Positions 49,367-57,838 of a DNA stretch of 64,000 bases are shown piece by piece; position 1 is the first letter of the stretch, and each line of letters opens with the position of its first letter. The position numbers and the translations under genes were made by a program. The stretch is from Chelativorans sp. ZYF759 (lineage in GTDB: Bacteria; Pseudomonadota; Alphaproteobacteria; Rhizobiales; Rhizobiaceae), in NCBI RefSeq assembly GCF_012911015.1, contig NZ_WVVV01000006.1, positions 24,829 through 88,828 of the forward strand. Direction: 5' to 3'. The notes beneath the pieces are model-generated. The model had not been told where the DNA came from, made no database searches, and saw nothing but the letters and a program-made list of their open reading frames with translations.

Positions 49367-49674
49367 GTGATCCACCCATTATTCCGAAGCTGATAAGCCC
49401 TGAAGAGTTTGCCAGTACAACGGGGTGTTCCGCACGAACGGTTCGCTGGCTGGCCCGCCAGATCGGAGCATGTCGCATAATTGGAAAGAGAATGCTGCTC
49501 AGTCAGGATGATGTCCAGGCACTCCTGGCAGCCAGCCAGCCCCAGCCGCGACAACGCAGCGGCTCACTCGCCGGGCCGCTTCGGAAGCCAGGGCCAACGG
49601 AGCGGGTTCAAAATACGGACCTAGAACTGGTGCGGGCTCGCTTGGCTGAGGCCAAACGTCAACGACATCGATGA
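49363..49674 (+). CDS. Small HTH protein, 103 residues
   Basis: TTG 49363 overlaps the previous stop. ISPEEFASTTGCSARTVRWL followed by ARQIGACRIIGKRMLLSQDD is an excisionase/MerR-like helix-turn-helix. The C-terminus is Arg/Pro/Gln-rich. Part of a set of element-type regulators. Confidence 0.6.
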   Translation: MSDPPIIPKLISPEEFASTTGCSARTVRWLARQIGACRIIGKRMLLSQDDVQALLAASQPQPRQRSGSLAGPLRKPGPTERVQNTDLELVRARLAEAKRQRHR

Positions 49675-50246
49675 CCCGAAAGCTGGACATCACCGCGCGC
49701 CAGGTGACCGCGCTCTGCAAGGGCGCCCAGAAGGCCGGATACGCTCCGGTCATTCAACTCGGTGACGTCTTCGTTCGTTTGGTTCCCGAGGAACGGGCCT
49801 GCGCTGAGAGCCAGCGGAAAGACGAGAATTATTTCGACCAGATGCTCGATGATTGGTCGCTTCTCCCCCGGCGACCATTGCCGAGCAAGGGCGAAGCACT
49901 AAGCCGGTCCGATCTCGAAGTGAGCCGAAGCGGCCGCCACGAAAGCGACCCACAGAGATCGGCACGGCACGCGAAAGTCTTGACCGAATGGAAGCGGGAC
50001 CTTCCGGGGAGTGCGTTGGACCACCGGGAGACGCGGGTAATGGAACAGCTTCTGCAGCGCGCTGATGAACCCCAATCTGCCTCGACCCTGGAATTTGCAG
50101 GACCTGCTACCTTGGAACGCTTGGTCATTCGAGGCTTCATCGGAACCCTTGAAGAAAGACGCCCGACGACTCTTACGCTAACCTCAGCGGGCAAGAGGGC
50201 CTTCGCCACGAATTCCAAGGAAGGTCGGAGAAGGATACGTCTATGA
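49671..50246 (+). CDS. Hypothetical island protein, 191 residues
   Basis: ATG 49671 (four-base overlap). The N-terminus KLDITARQVTALCKGAQKAG then YAPVIQLGDVFVRLVPEERA resembles the start of the gene at 49109. The last 45 residues (PATLERLVIRGFIGTLEERR) resemble a winged-helix-like end. No catalytic motif. Confidence 0.5.
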   Translation: MTRKLDITARQVTALCKGAQKAGYAPVIQLGDVFVRLVPEERACAESQRKDENYFDQMLDDWSLLPRRPLPSKGEALSRSDLEVSRSGRHESDPQRSARHAKVLTEWKRDLPGSALDHRETRVMEQLLQRADEPQSASTLEFAGPATLERLVIRGFIGTLEERRPTTLTLTSAGKRAFATNSKEGRRRIRL

Positions 50247-50545
50247 CCGGATGGCAGCCAGACGTATTCACGCCCGCTACGCTCGCCGAGCGGTGGCACT
50301 GTTCCGAACAACACGTTCGCAACATGATCGAACGGGGAGAATTGCGGGCGTTCAGATTGGGCGAGAAGCTTCTCCGGATTCGGATCGAAGACGTGCTTTC
50401 GGTAGAAACTGGCATAGCTGTTGAGGCCTATGAGCCCTCCCCTTCCCCCGAACTTGATGACGTCCAGGGGCGCAAGAGACGTCCCGCCGCAGCCCAATTG
50501 GACACCCTCACTCGGCACCGGATCCAGAGACTTCGGCGCCATTAG
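50243..50545 (+). CDS. Excisionase-like HTH protein
   Basis: 100 residues, coupled by a four-base overlap. FTPATLAERWHCSEQHVRNM followed by IERGELRAFRLGEKLLRIRI is the standard HTH_17/excisionase signature, including the RLGxKxxRI end. In active elements this gene is followed by an integrase; here none follows. A decayed integrative element is likely. Confidence 0.65.
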   Translation: MTGWQPDVFTPATLAERWHCSEQHVRNMIERGELRAFRLGEKLLRIRIEDVLSVETGIAVEAYEPSPSPELDDVQGRKRRPAAAQLDTLTRHRIQRLRRH

Positions 50546-50698
50546 AAGCTGGATTAAGGGTGTAGGCGCGTTCTTGAAGTCACATTGATGATGTGGTGCT
50601 AGCCTCAGCACCCCAATCCCATTCGCGACTACTAGCCAGCCGGCTTCTCGCGGGTCGACTTACACAGGACTACTCTCTCCCAGCCATTTGGCGAAACA

Positions 50699-51346
50699 CT
50701 AGGGAAATCGGCGCGCGCCAGTGTCGGTCTGCACAATCAGGTCACCCGTCCCGTCAATCTCATAGGTGACCGAGGCATGCCGAAGCCGAGCATCATCGTG
50801 CCAGCTCATCATGATCAGATCGAGCTCTACCGAACACAGATACGCGTTGTTGGAGGAACTGCGAAAATGGTGGGTGTCGCCAATTGTTCGCTCGTGTCTG
50901 GGTTCTGCTCCCAAGAAGAAGTATGCCGTAATGCCGGCGGCGCATACGTCACGCGGGGTTCGCCGAGCGGCACGCGGGTTTGCCTTGACCGCCGGGGCGA
51001 CAAAAGTGGGGCTCTCCCCTACACTACCTAAGACCACGCCGGGCACGGGGTAGTAGATGGGCTTGGGGTAGCCAAAAATGCTGCCAAACCCGATGCGGCC
51101 ATTTGCGCCGTGAACCTGAATGGCGGTGCCAGCAGCCAACCGAAAACAACCTCCCGATCGTGCCGCTTCGACAAGCATCGCATCTGCCGAACCACCAAAC
51201 ATGATGCGCGCGAGCGCCCGCTCGTCGTCACACACCCAGATCATGTTTTGGGCGTGAGCAATTGTGCCCGTTTGCGCCGCATGCGCGAGAGTCACTTGCG
51301 CCGCGCAAACAAAGGCAGCGGCAACACCCTGTAGCCAAGTTTTCAT
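50699..51346 (-). CDS. Exported hypothetical protein
   Basis: 215 residues from ATG 51346. The N-terminus MKTWLQGVAAAFVCAAQVTL is a signal peptide with likely cleavage after AHA. The mature part has several cysteines and beta-rich segments (YYPVPGVVLGSVGESPTF, and a C-terminal YEIDGTGDLIVQTDT). No family. The flanking stretches 50546-50698 and 51347-51585 show no gene I can support. Confidence 0.55.
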   Translation of the reverse strand: MKTWLQGVAAAFVCAAQVTLAHAAQTGTIAHAQNMIWVCDDERALARIMFGGSADAMLVEAARSGGCFRLAAGTAIQVHGANGRIGFGSIFGYPKPIYYPVPGVVLGSVGESPTFVAPAVKANPRAARRTPRDVCAAGITAYFFLGAEPRHERTIGDTHHFRSSSNNAYLCSVELDLIMMSWHDDARLRHASVTYEIDGTGDLIVQTDTGARRFP

Positions 51347-51585
51347 CCCCGACCCCTTGCCGATTAATGGGGGCACCATAAGGAGAAGAAGTTGAGAGGT
51401 GCTTCGCTGGAAATCTCGCATTCGAAACGTCGGACTAAAAAGTTTCCGGCTTGGCCGCGGCGGGATGCGGTGACGATGCTGCTTATCTCCGAGCGAGGCG
51501 TCTAAAGTCGCTGCGGAAAGACGTCGGCTACACTTCCTGATTGCATTACTGCCGTTGCGGGACGATTAGGAGGAGAGTTGCTCTT

Positions 51586-51908
51586 ATGAAGCCGCTGATT
51601 GCAGCCGTGCCGGTTTTGTGGCCCGCAGTTGTCGCTCGGATAGAGCGGCGGAGGCGTCACTGCTGCCCGGCTTCCCCATAAAGGACGTCATCAACCGGGT
51701 CGGCGAGAAGATCCATCACACACCCTGTTCCCCTTGCTACGACAGGATGCAGATCGACGAACGGAGGCCACCGAAGACCAAAAGATCTATGAATCTGCTG
51801 ACAAGCATTTCGATTTGGGCACTGTCGTTGTGGAGCAACTTCCGCTTGACGCCGGAGTGGAAGAGGCACTTCCGGCCTAACGCGGCGCGTGCCCGCACTT
51901 TTCGATGA
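51586..51908 (+). pseudogene. Possible frameshifted small lipoprotein remnant
   Basis: ATG 51586 begins MKPLIAAVPVL, a signal-like start, but its frame stops early. A second frame continues with DRAAEASLLPGFPIKDVINR and another hydrophobic part. If one base is gained or lost near 51620, the two join into a lipoprotein-like product. I cannot tell a true decayed gene from chance. Confidence 0.3.
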
Positions 51909-52278
51909 AAACTCGGCGAAACATGCCCGAACAACTCGAGTCGCCGCACCACCCGGGCAGATTATAGGCCTCTTCGGGCGAATTGTACGGTCCCCAACCC
52001 CACATACCTAAACCTTCGCACCAGACGGCAGGCTTTCCATTTTGATCTGGCGGAGGCCGTCCGATATGACGATCCGGCATGTTGCTGTCCCGGGAGGTTT
52101 GAGCCCGAACCCTTGCCTGATTGGCTTCTTGCTGGCGGAGGTCGCGTTCAAGCTGTTGGCGGCGTGCTTCCTGGCGCCGATCCTCTTCAAGCTGCAACCG
52201 AGCCCGCTCCTGCTGAGCTTGCTGTTCTTGCTGATGGCGCTGGAGATCTCGCTGCGTTTGGGCTTCCGCGCCGGCCAT
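51877..52278 (-). CDS. Coiled-coil, Cys-containing exported-type protein; start uncertain
   Basis: 133 residues from ATG 52278. The first 70 residues are a Gln/Arg/Glu coiled-coil (ARLQLEEDRRQEARRQQLER), followed by a Cys/Trp-rich domain (WCEGLGMWGWGPYNSPEEAY). The bases just upstream encode RRLLKVGGWLLSAMAGAEAQ, a good signal peptide, but that frame has no standard start codon; an ATG at 52363 lies in another frame. A one-base frameshift or rare start is possible, so the gene may be disrupted. Confidence 0.5.
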   Translation of the reverse strand: MAGAEAQTQRDLQRHQQEQQAQQERARLQLEEDRRQEARRQQLERDLRQQEANQARVRAQTSRDSNMPDRHIGRPPPDQNGKPAVWCEGLGMWGWGPYNSPEEAYNLPGWCGDSSCSGMFRRVFIEKCGHAPR

Positions 52279-52506
52279 TGCCGAGAGCAGCCACCCGCCG
52301 ACCTTGAGCAGCCGCCGGCCGAGCTTACCTTGCTTGCCGCAGGCTATCTCGCAACAGATTCATGATTACTCATCGGCAGCATTCAGAGGCTTGGTCATCT
52401 TTCTCCGCAGAAAAATGATTAACTCTAAGTTGATGCGGGTTCTGAACCATTCAGTCCTTCCAACCATTGTTCCTTGTGGGGAGGAAAACCAATGGGAGAG
52501 AGAACC

Positions 52507-53235
52507 ATGGCAAAAGCAAAATCCAGCCTCACCTTGATGCTTGCATCAGCATTCGCTCTTGGCGCCAGCAGCCTGATTATGACGGGTCCTGCGCAGGCGA
52601 ATATCTGCGAACTGCCCGCAAGCGCCCTCAGCCAGGCTCAACTTCAGGCCGTGGCTGATGGAGCCTGTTTACCGAACGCTCAAGCAAGAACCGCCACGAT
52701 TGGTGTCCCAGGTCAACCCGCGGTACCAAGTCAGCCCGGCGTTCCAGGGCAACCTGCAGTCCCCGGGCAGCCCGGCTCGCCCTCTACCGGAGGCGGTGTC
52801 AACGTGGGTGTCGGCGGCGGCGGACAGAACAACACCGGCGGTATCAACGTCGGAGTAGGGTCCGATGCGGGATCCGGCAATACCGGCGGCATCAACGTTG
52901 GAGCCGGGACCGGTGCGGGATCCGGCAATACCAGCGGTATCAACGCTGGCGTTGGAACCGACGCCGGGTCTGGCAACACCGGAGGTGTCAATGCTGGCGT
53001 TGGCACGGGATCCGCCTCCGGAAACACGGGTGGCATCAGCATCGGTGTAGGAGAGGATGCCGCCACCGGCAACACCGGCGGCATAAATGCAGATGTCGGC
53101 GGAGGAGGCACCGGTGCCGGAAGTGGAAATGATAGTGGCATCAACGCCGGATTGGGTGGTGAAGGTGGTATCGGCGTGAGTATCGGTAACGGCGGCATCG
53201 ATGCCAGTGTGGGAGGCTTGAGCATCGGCCGTTGA
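52507..53235 (+). CDS. Exported Gly-rich tandem-repeat protein
   Basis: 242 residues from ATG 52507 with GGGAGAGA upstream. Residues 1-32 are a signal peptide ending in GPAQA. Residues 33-70 hold a Cys-containing segment (ICELPASALSQAQLQAVADG), then a Pro/Gly/Gln linker built from PGQPAV units. Residues about 100-242 are seven or more 16-residue repeats of the form NTGGINVGVGTDAGSG. Such Gly/Asn/Ile-periodic repeats suggest a beta-helix or adhesin-like fibre outside the cell. It has its own promoter-sized upstream gap (52279-52506) and a UUCG hairpin downstream. Confidence 0.7.
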   Translation: MAKAKSSLTLMLASAFALGASSLIMTGPAQANICELPASALSQAQLQAVADGACLPNAQARTATIGVPGQPAVPSQPGVPGQPAVPGQPGSPSTGGGVNVGVGGGGQNNTGGINVGVGSDAGSGNTGGINVGAGTGAGSGNTSGINAGVGTDAGSGNTGGVNAGVGTGSASGNTGGISIGVGEDAATGNTGGINADVGGGGTGAGSGNDSGINAGLGGEGGIGVSIGNGGIDASVGGLSIGR

Positions 53236-53264
53236 CCGCCACACACACCCACACAAGCATGCCC

Positions 53265-53288
53265 GCCCGGTCACTTCGGTGGCCGGGC
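53265..53288 (+). terminator. UUCG-loop hairpin after the repeat-protein gene
   Basis: GCCCGGTCAC-TTCG-GTGGCCGGGC forms a ten-base-pair stem with one G-T pair and an exceptionally stable UUCG tetraloop, 30 bases after the stop. It lacks a long T run, so it may be a weak terminator or 3'-end stabiliser. Confidence 0.55.
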
Positions 53289-53305
53289 CTTGAACGGCAG
53301 ATGCG

Positions 53306-53345
53306 GAAAAAAACGGTAGGAAGCCCTGCCGGGCGAGCGGGCTTC
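53306..53345 (-). terminator. Leftward terminator of prophage B lysis operon
   Basis: GAAGCCC (53320-53326) and GGGCTTC (53339-53345) form the stem; on the minus strand seven T residues (complement of 53307-53313) follow. It lies 25 bases past the stop of the last lysis gene. Confidence 0.65.
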
Positions 53346-53369
53346 GGAGCTTTCGGTGGCCGGATGTCA

Positions 53370-53699
53370 TCACCGCCGCTTCATGCGCATCTCGCTCCGG
53401 ATCTCGGAAAGTTCCCGTGTCAGGCCACCCAGGGTCTCGATAATTTCATAACCGAGCTTGCGGGCGCGTTCGTTCTCCTGGCGCAGCGCGGCGCATTCTG
53501 CCGTGTGGGCCGATACCGCGGCCGTCAGTTCTCGGATGGATGAGCTGTCGACGAGAGCGCCGGCAATCTCCATCGTCGAACCTTCTCTTGCCGTCTGGCG
53601 CTGCCCCCATCGCTGCCCCATCCAGGCCAGGAGGCCCAGAACGGCAAGGCCGATGAAGTTGGCGACCGGGATGAGGTGTTCAATCGGTATGCCAAGCAT
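53370..53699 (-). CDS. Spanin/holin-associated membrane protein
   Basis: 109 residues. One N-terminal transmembrane helix (VANFIGLAVLGLLAWMGQRW) and a long charged coiled-coil (SSIRELTAAVSAHTAECAAL and beyond). This layout is that of an Rz-like inner-membrane spanin or an accessory of the holin. It directly adjoins the four-helix gene. The small outer partner was not seen. Confidence 0.5.
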   Translation of the reverse strand: MLGIPIEHLIPVANFIGLAVLGLLAWMGQRWGQRQTAREGSTMEIAGALVDSSSIRELTAAVSAHTAECAALRQENERARKLGYEIIETLGGLTRELSEIRSEMRMKRR

Positions 53700-54149
53700 T
53701 CACCCTGCCTTCCGTGTTGCCCCGACATCGGCCCAAGCCCTGAACAGGTTCCACATCTCGATGATCATGAAGGTGCCGTAGGCCACGACGCCCGTGCCGG
53801 CGCCGCCCATTGTCCAGGCGATGATCACGCCCAGGGTGATCTGCCCCCAGAAGATGCAGGCCACGATCGAGGCAAAGCCACGCATATGCGGCGAGTATCG
53901 AAAGCTCCGGAAGGTGCCGTTGACGACCAGCGCAGCGAGCCGGACCAGACCGACCAGCAGGCAGAGCATCGCCCAGGCTTTCTCGCTGCCGTAATAGGCC
54001 AGCACGGTGAAGGAGCGGGACGTTTCGAACGTGCCTGGATCGGCCGACAGGACGCCGTACCAGCCGAGGATGGCGGCCGTCATGATCCATTCCGACACGC
54101 GCGAGGGGAAATGCGCAATGATGCCATCACGCATGCGAAGAATGATCAT
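53700..54149 (-). CDS. Multi-pass membrane protein, holin-like
   Basis: 149 residues, AGGGG ribosome site. Four hydrophobic segments (WIMTAAILGWYGVLSAD, AWAMLCLLVGLVRLAALVV, IVACIFWGQITLGVIIAWT and GVVAYGTFMIIEMWNLF). It sits between a holin-like and spanin-like gene, so a lysis role is likely. Confidence 0.55.
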   Translation of the reverse strand: MIILRMRDGIIAHFPSRVSEWIMTAAILGWYGVLSADPGTFETSRSFTVLAYYGSEKAWAMLCLLVGLVRLAALVVNGTFRSFRYSPHMRGFASIVACIFWGQITLGVIIAWTMGGAGTGVVAYGTFMIIEMWNLFRAWADVGATRKAG

Positions 54150-54164
54150 GACCGACCCCTTGCC

Positions 54165-54563
54165 TCAGCGCCCCAGGATCCCGCGCGCAGCCCCCACCAG
54201 CTTCATCGCCTCCGGCACCTTGGACAGCACGATGTCGGTCAGCTCGTTCGGCCCCAGCCCGAAGCTCTTCACCGCCTCGGAGTTCTTCGCCTGCACATAG
54301 GAGATCGCCTCGCTCACCAGCTCGGCCGTCTTCGCATCCGGCCCCAGCCTGGCCAGCGCCACCTTGGCCGCGTTCATGGCCGATTGGTGCAGCGCGTCGC
54401 GCAGCTTCGCCTCGATGTCGCGGCGCGCGGCCTCGTCCTCGATCTTCAGAACCTGGGTGAGGCGGTAGGCGAGCCACGCCACCAGCACCGGCCCCACGGT
54501 GGAGACGAAGAGAAGCACGATCGGTTGCAGGATCAGCCAGAGATCCCAGAGAAATTCATTCAT
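54165..54563 (-). CDS. Holin-like protein with amphipathic C-terminus
   Basis: 132 residues, AAGGAGA ribosome site. One strong transmembrane helix (LQPIVLLFVSTVGPVLVAWL) followed by helical amphipathic regions (IEDEAARRDIEAKLRDALHQ). Resembles LL-H type phage holins in layout. Located just after the endolysin gene. Confidence 0.6.
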   Translation of the reverse strand: MNEFLWDLWLILQPIVLLFVSTVGPVLVAWLAYRLTQVLKIEDEAARRDIEAKLRDALHQSAMNAAKVALARLGPDAKTAELVSEAISYVQAKNSEAVKSFGLGPNELTDIVLSKVPEAMKLVGAARGILGR

Positions 54564-54580
54564 GATGGTCTCCTTTGGTG

Positions 54581-55540
54581 TCAGCTATAGGTCTCGAGGT
54601 CGCTCGCCATGTTGCGCAGCATGCGCGATAGCGTGTCGCGATCGGCGGGCAGGTTTGCTTCGACCTGGTCCAGAAAGGAGCGAACCGCGGCGAACTGCGT
54701 GTGGATCGGATCGGGCACGCTGCCCGCACCTTCGGCCGGCGCCGTGTCGATCATCTGCACATAGCCGCCATGGACCCAGCCGTCGTGCCCGTTGGGCGTG
54801 CGGACCTTCAGCCAGTCGCTTTGTGCCTCGAACACCGTCAGCGTTACGCCGGGCGGCAGACCGTCGCCGATGCGCTCGTGGATCACCCCCGGCCCGCGGC
54901 GGAAATTCAGATGCGGCCGTGCCATCGTGATCGCCGTGCCCCCCTCGAAGCCGGCCGGCAGCGGCTCGCGCACCGGCAGTGGTTCCGACGGCCCGTTGCC
55001 CCGCAGCGCCGAAAGCACCTCGTCGCGCCATTTGTCGCCGATGGCGTGTGCGCCCCGCACGCTCTCGTCGAAGGGCAGCCGCACCACGTCCCACTTGCCG
55101 CGCTGCGCGATGCCAAGCGTCGGCTGCACCTCGGCATGAAAAAGGATCGTCTTGCGTGTGACAGGGATCTTGAAGACTTCCGCCAGGTCGGCCGTCGCCA
55201 TCACGAAGCGGTTCCACTGCACCAGCGTCAACGGCTGGGTGCCGGGGTGCCAGGGCGCCTCGCGCGCGCCGAGCATGCCGCACATGGTCTGGCCGATATT
55301 GTTGGTGTTGTTGTTCAGCGTATGGGCGGCATAGCCATCGAAGAGACGGCCCGTCGCCGGGTTGGTCCGGTTGAGCGCGATGTCGACGCCATACTGGATA
55401 GCGCCGTCGCCTTCGGTCAGCACGTTATAGTGCTGGAGATCCTTGGCATTGGCCTTGTGGCCGCCGCCCGTCCAGTGGCCGCGAATGCCTGTCATCGGGA
55501 CACGCGCAAGGCGCCCCGCATCGAGAATGCGAAGTGACAT
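54581..55540 (-). CDS. Endolysin: amidase with SH3 domain
   Basis: 319 residues from ATG 55540. The N-terminal domain has GIRGHWTGGGHKANAKDLQH, LNNNTNNIGQTMCGMLGARE and LFHAEVQPTLGIAQRGKWDV, the zinc histidine layout of N-acetylmuramoyl-L-alanine amidases. Residues about 205-275 (AITMARPHLNFRRGPGVIHE to DGWVHGGYV) form a bacterial SH3 domain that binds the wall. It cleaves peptidoglycan to release phage. Confidence 0.82.
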   Translation of the reverse strand: MSLRILDAGRLARVPMTGIRGHWTGGGHKANAKDLQHYNVLTEGDGAIQYGVDIALNRTNPATGRLFDGYAAHTLNNNTNNIGQTMCGMLGAREAPWHPGTQPLTLVQWNRFVMATADLAEVFKIPVTRKTILFHAEVQPTLGIAQRGKWDVVRLPFDESVRGAHAIGDKWRDEVLSALRGNGPSEPLPVREPLPAGFEGGTAITMARPHLNFRRGPGVIHERIGDGLPPGVTLTVFEAQSDWLKVRTPNGHDGWVHGGYVQMIDTAPAEGAGSVPDPIHTQFAAVRSFLDQVEANLPADRDTLSRMLRNMASDLETYS

Positions 55541-55617
55541 GGGGGTTTCCTTTGGGATTAGTGTTGGTTGCGAAGCCCCTCGAAAGCGGCTATCGAACGG
55601 CACGAAGGAGATGCCCG

Positions 55618-56163
55618 ATGAAAGCACTCGTGGCCCTTGGCCTTACATCATGCCTCGTGCTGGCTGGCTGCACTGTTCAGCCGCTCTATGGCGGGCTCAC
55701 AAGCTCCATTGCAGAGTATCGCGAGGCGGCGCCGGAACTGGCCGCTGTCTACATCTCACAGCCGTCCGACCGATCTCATCAGTTGGTTAGGAACGAGCTG
55801 GCCTTCATGCTCTATGGGGGGGCGGCCCAACCGACCGAGCCGCGCTATCATCTTGATTTTTCGGTCACCACCACGGTTCAAGGGGCGGCGCGAATTCCGG
55901 CCACGGCGTCGGTCTCGGAGCGCTTGGACAGGCCGACATCATCAATCCTCACCATGAACGCCCTTTATTCCGTTGTGAATGTCCATACCGGGGAGCAGAT
56001 CACCGTCGGTCGCGCGCAGACCATGGCCAACTTCGACCTCAGCGGCCAGGAATTTGCTCGCGTCCGAGCAGAGCGTGAAGCGGAAGCCAGGGCCGCGCGA
56101 GAGCTGGCCGCAATCATTGGCCTGAACGTCGCGGCCAAGCTGCGGACGACCGCCGTCAACTAA
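55618..56163 (+). CDS. LptE-like LPS-assembly lipoprotein (phage cargo)
   Basis: 181 residues from ATG 55618 with AAGGAG upstream. MKALVALGLTSCLVLAGCTV has a lipobox (LAGC) and CTVQPLYGGL follows, the hallmark of alphaproteobacterial LptE. The rest also fits: SDRSHQLVRNELAFMLYGG, LYSVVNVHTGEQITVGRAQT and QEFARVRAEREAEARAAREL. LptE with LptD inserts LPS in the outer membrane. It is on the opposite strand to the surrounding lysis and tail genes, marking it as cargo; it may alter LPS display or protect against other phages. Confidence 0.8.
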   Translation: MKALVALGLTSCLVLAGCTVQPLYGGLTSSIAEYREAAPELAAVYISQPSDRSHQLVRNELAFMLYGGAAQPTEPRYHLDFSVTTTVQGAARIPATASVSERLDRPTSSILTMNALYSVVNVHTGEQITVGRAQTMANFDLSGQEFARVRAEREAEARAARELAAIIGLNVAAKLRTTAVN

Positions 56164-56645
56164 TCTGGCCACTCCATCGCCGGAAGCTCGGCGAGAAAAT
56201 CCCCCACCTCTGGCACCGCGCGATCGCCGGCCTCCACCTTCGCGAGTTCGGTAAAGGCATAGACCCAGACCGCATCGCGCCAGACAATGAAGCCTTGTGC
56301 CTCTGCCGCCCATGCCGGGTTGGTCGAACTGACATAGGTCGATATCGACACCGCCCCGGAATACTGGCGCTGGCGGGCCACTTCGTCGACATGCGCCTCG
56401 ATGGCCGTGCGAAACCGCTCGACGATCTCTTCGGGTGTCGGCGCCGGCTCTTCGGGATAGTATGCAGCGTTGTAGGCAGCCTTTCGCGCGGGGGTCCAGA
56501 AGGACCCTATCTGCCCTGCGACCTCCACAGGCAGGTCATCCGTTGGATCGTTCGGCCCTCGCACTTCCCGATGGAAGCCGCCGTCCGGCTTCTTCCAACG
56601 GATCATGACGCCGGTGGCATCGAGCTGGATCTCGTCAAAGGTCAT
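56160..56645 (-). CDS. Tail fibre assembly-like protein
   Basis: 161 residues. Polar, with TFDEIQLDATGVMIRWKKPD at the start and WTPARKAAYNAAYYPEEPAP in the middle. It follows the fibre gene with a four-base overlap, where fibre chaperones usually lie. Family not certain. Confidence 0.5.
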   Translation of the reverse strand: MTFDEIQLDATGVMIRWKKPDGGFHREVRGPNDPTDDLPVEVAGQIGSFWTPARKAAYNAAYYPEEPAPTPEEIVERFRTAIEAHVDEVARQRQYSGAVSISTYVSSTNPAWAAEAQGFIVWRDAVWVYAFTELAKVEAGDRAVPEVGDFLAELPAMEWPD

Positions 56646-57502
56646 GATGATGCCTCGTAGGTTATTGTCGCGTAGAGAACGACCGCCCCGCTCACGTCGG
56701 TATGTGAGACGGCAGTCGACCCCGTTGTCGCCGTGTGCTTGATAAGTCGCACGACGCTTCCACCGTCCTGAAAGAAGCCAAACAGCGTCGAGGACCCAGA
56801 ACCCAGATTGATGCCCTGCCAGAAAGGGATCGACATTGAATATCGACGTCCATTCCCGGAGGCACGGCTGAAGGGAAGACCTGTCACGCGGAGCGCTCCA
56901 GTCGCACCCCCAAGGCTTGTAACGGTGAGCAGAAAGCTCGCGAGAACACGATTTCCTATTTTGAGATAGTTGCCGTCTTGCGCCGTGTATGTCGGCGTTC
57001 CGGGGGTCGTGATGCCTTCCAGTCCCGGCGTGAAAGTGCCAACCTCCTGCGCACTTACTCCCAGCGTCGTCCGCATCGCTGCGAAAGATGTGTCGTCGAG
57101 AAGCTGCCGAGCCTGCGTAGTGAATGGCGTGAGGGCCAACTGCCCCGCCCCTGATGCGTAGGGCAGTCGGTCGGCTATTAGGTTCAGGCCCACCAACGCC
57201 TCCACATTGCCGTTGGTCAGTTTTTCTAGCACCAGACGGGCCGACAGCGCCACGCGGGCGCCTTCCGCCGCAGGCACGATCTGATAGTTGCCGCCCGACA
57301 GATTAGTGCCAGGCCAGCCCGAAACCAGCGTGGCGGCGTTCTGTCCGCCCACTGCGGCAATGGGCATCATGAGCCCCTGAGCGAAGAAGTAGTCGCCCGG
57401 CTGTATGCCGGCCGACACGAGTGAGGCACCGGAGAACGTCACGGCCGTCTGGCCGTTATTGACGCTCGCCGTGCCTTGGGAGTGGTAGGATACCAGGCTC
57501 AT
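56642..57502 (-). CDS. Tail fibre protein of prophage B
   Basis: 286 residues, ribosome site AAGGTGA. The N-terminus SLVSYHSQGTASVNNGQTAV then GIQPGDYFFAQGLMMPIAAV is that of alphaproteobacterial tail fibre proteins, and the C-terminus is beta-rich (SFLLTVTSLGGATGALRVTG). Receptor binding is inferred. It is short for a fibre, so it may be a distal segment attached to protein J. Confidence 0.65.
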   Translation of the reverse strand: MSLVSYHSQGTASVNNGQTAVTFSGASLVSAGIQPGDYFFAQGLMMPIAAVGGQNAATLVSGWPGTNLSGGNYQIVPAAEGARVALSARLVLEKLTNGNVEALVGLNLIADRLPYASGAGQLALTPFTTQARQLLDDTSFAAMRTTLGVSAQEVGTFTPGLEGITTPGTPTYTAQDGNYLKIGNRVLASFLLTVTSLGGATGALRVTGLPFSRASGNGRRYSMSIPFWQGINLGSGSSTLFGFFQDGGSVVRLIKHTATTGSTAVSHTDVSGAVVLYATITYEASS

Positions 57503-57573
57503 GGATCACCTTTGGATGTGCGCCATCGCCCCGCCGATGAGCAGGGTTGTTGCAGTCATGAATTGTGGAGGGT

Positions 57574-57822
57574 TCAGCCCTTGGGCTTGGTCTTCTTCTG
57601 TGGCGCCGCGTCAGCGAGTTCTTCGCCGAGGGCTTCTTCCTGCTGCTGGAGCAACGCCTGCTGCCGGCGCACGATGTCGATCAGATCGCGGTTGCGCGCG
57701 GCGAGGATCAGCGCGTCCTGTTCGGCCGCGTTCATGCGCTTCTGGAAATAGGCCGCGACAGCATCAATCGCGATCTGCTGCTCCTGTGGCTGTTCGGGTG
57801 GGGTTTGCGGGTCGGTCGACAT
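57574..57822 (-). CDS. Small coiled-coil phage protein, 82 residues
   Basis: ATG 57822. DAVAAYFQKRMNAAEQDALI then VRRQQALLQQQEEALGEELA is a helical coiled-coil, with a basic tail. Located between J and the fibre gene; may help fibre assembly. Function unknown. Confidence 0.55.
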   Translation of the reverse strand: MSTDPQTPPEQPQEQQIAIDAVAAYFQKRMNAAEQDALILAARNRDLIDIVRRQQALLQQQEEALGEELADAAPQKKTKPKG

Positions 57823-57838
57823 GGGTTCTCCTGATCGA

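Noticed and set aside
52800..53160. Periodic 48-base repeats suggesting a CRISPR-like array
   Set aside because: All units are in one open frame and code for a protein repeat; the unit sequences diverge and there are no unique spacers or cas genes.
54701..55537. Plus-strand open frame opposite the endolysin
   Set aside because: Shadow frame rich in His, Arg and Asp with no ribosome site; the minus strand has clear amidase and SH3 motifs.
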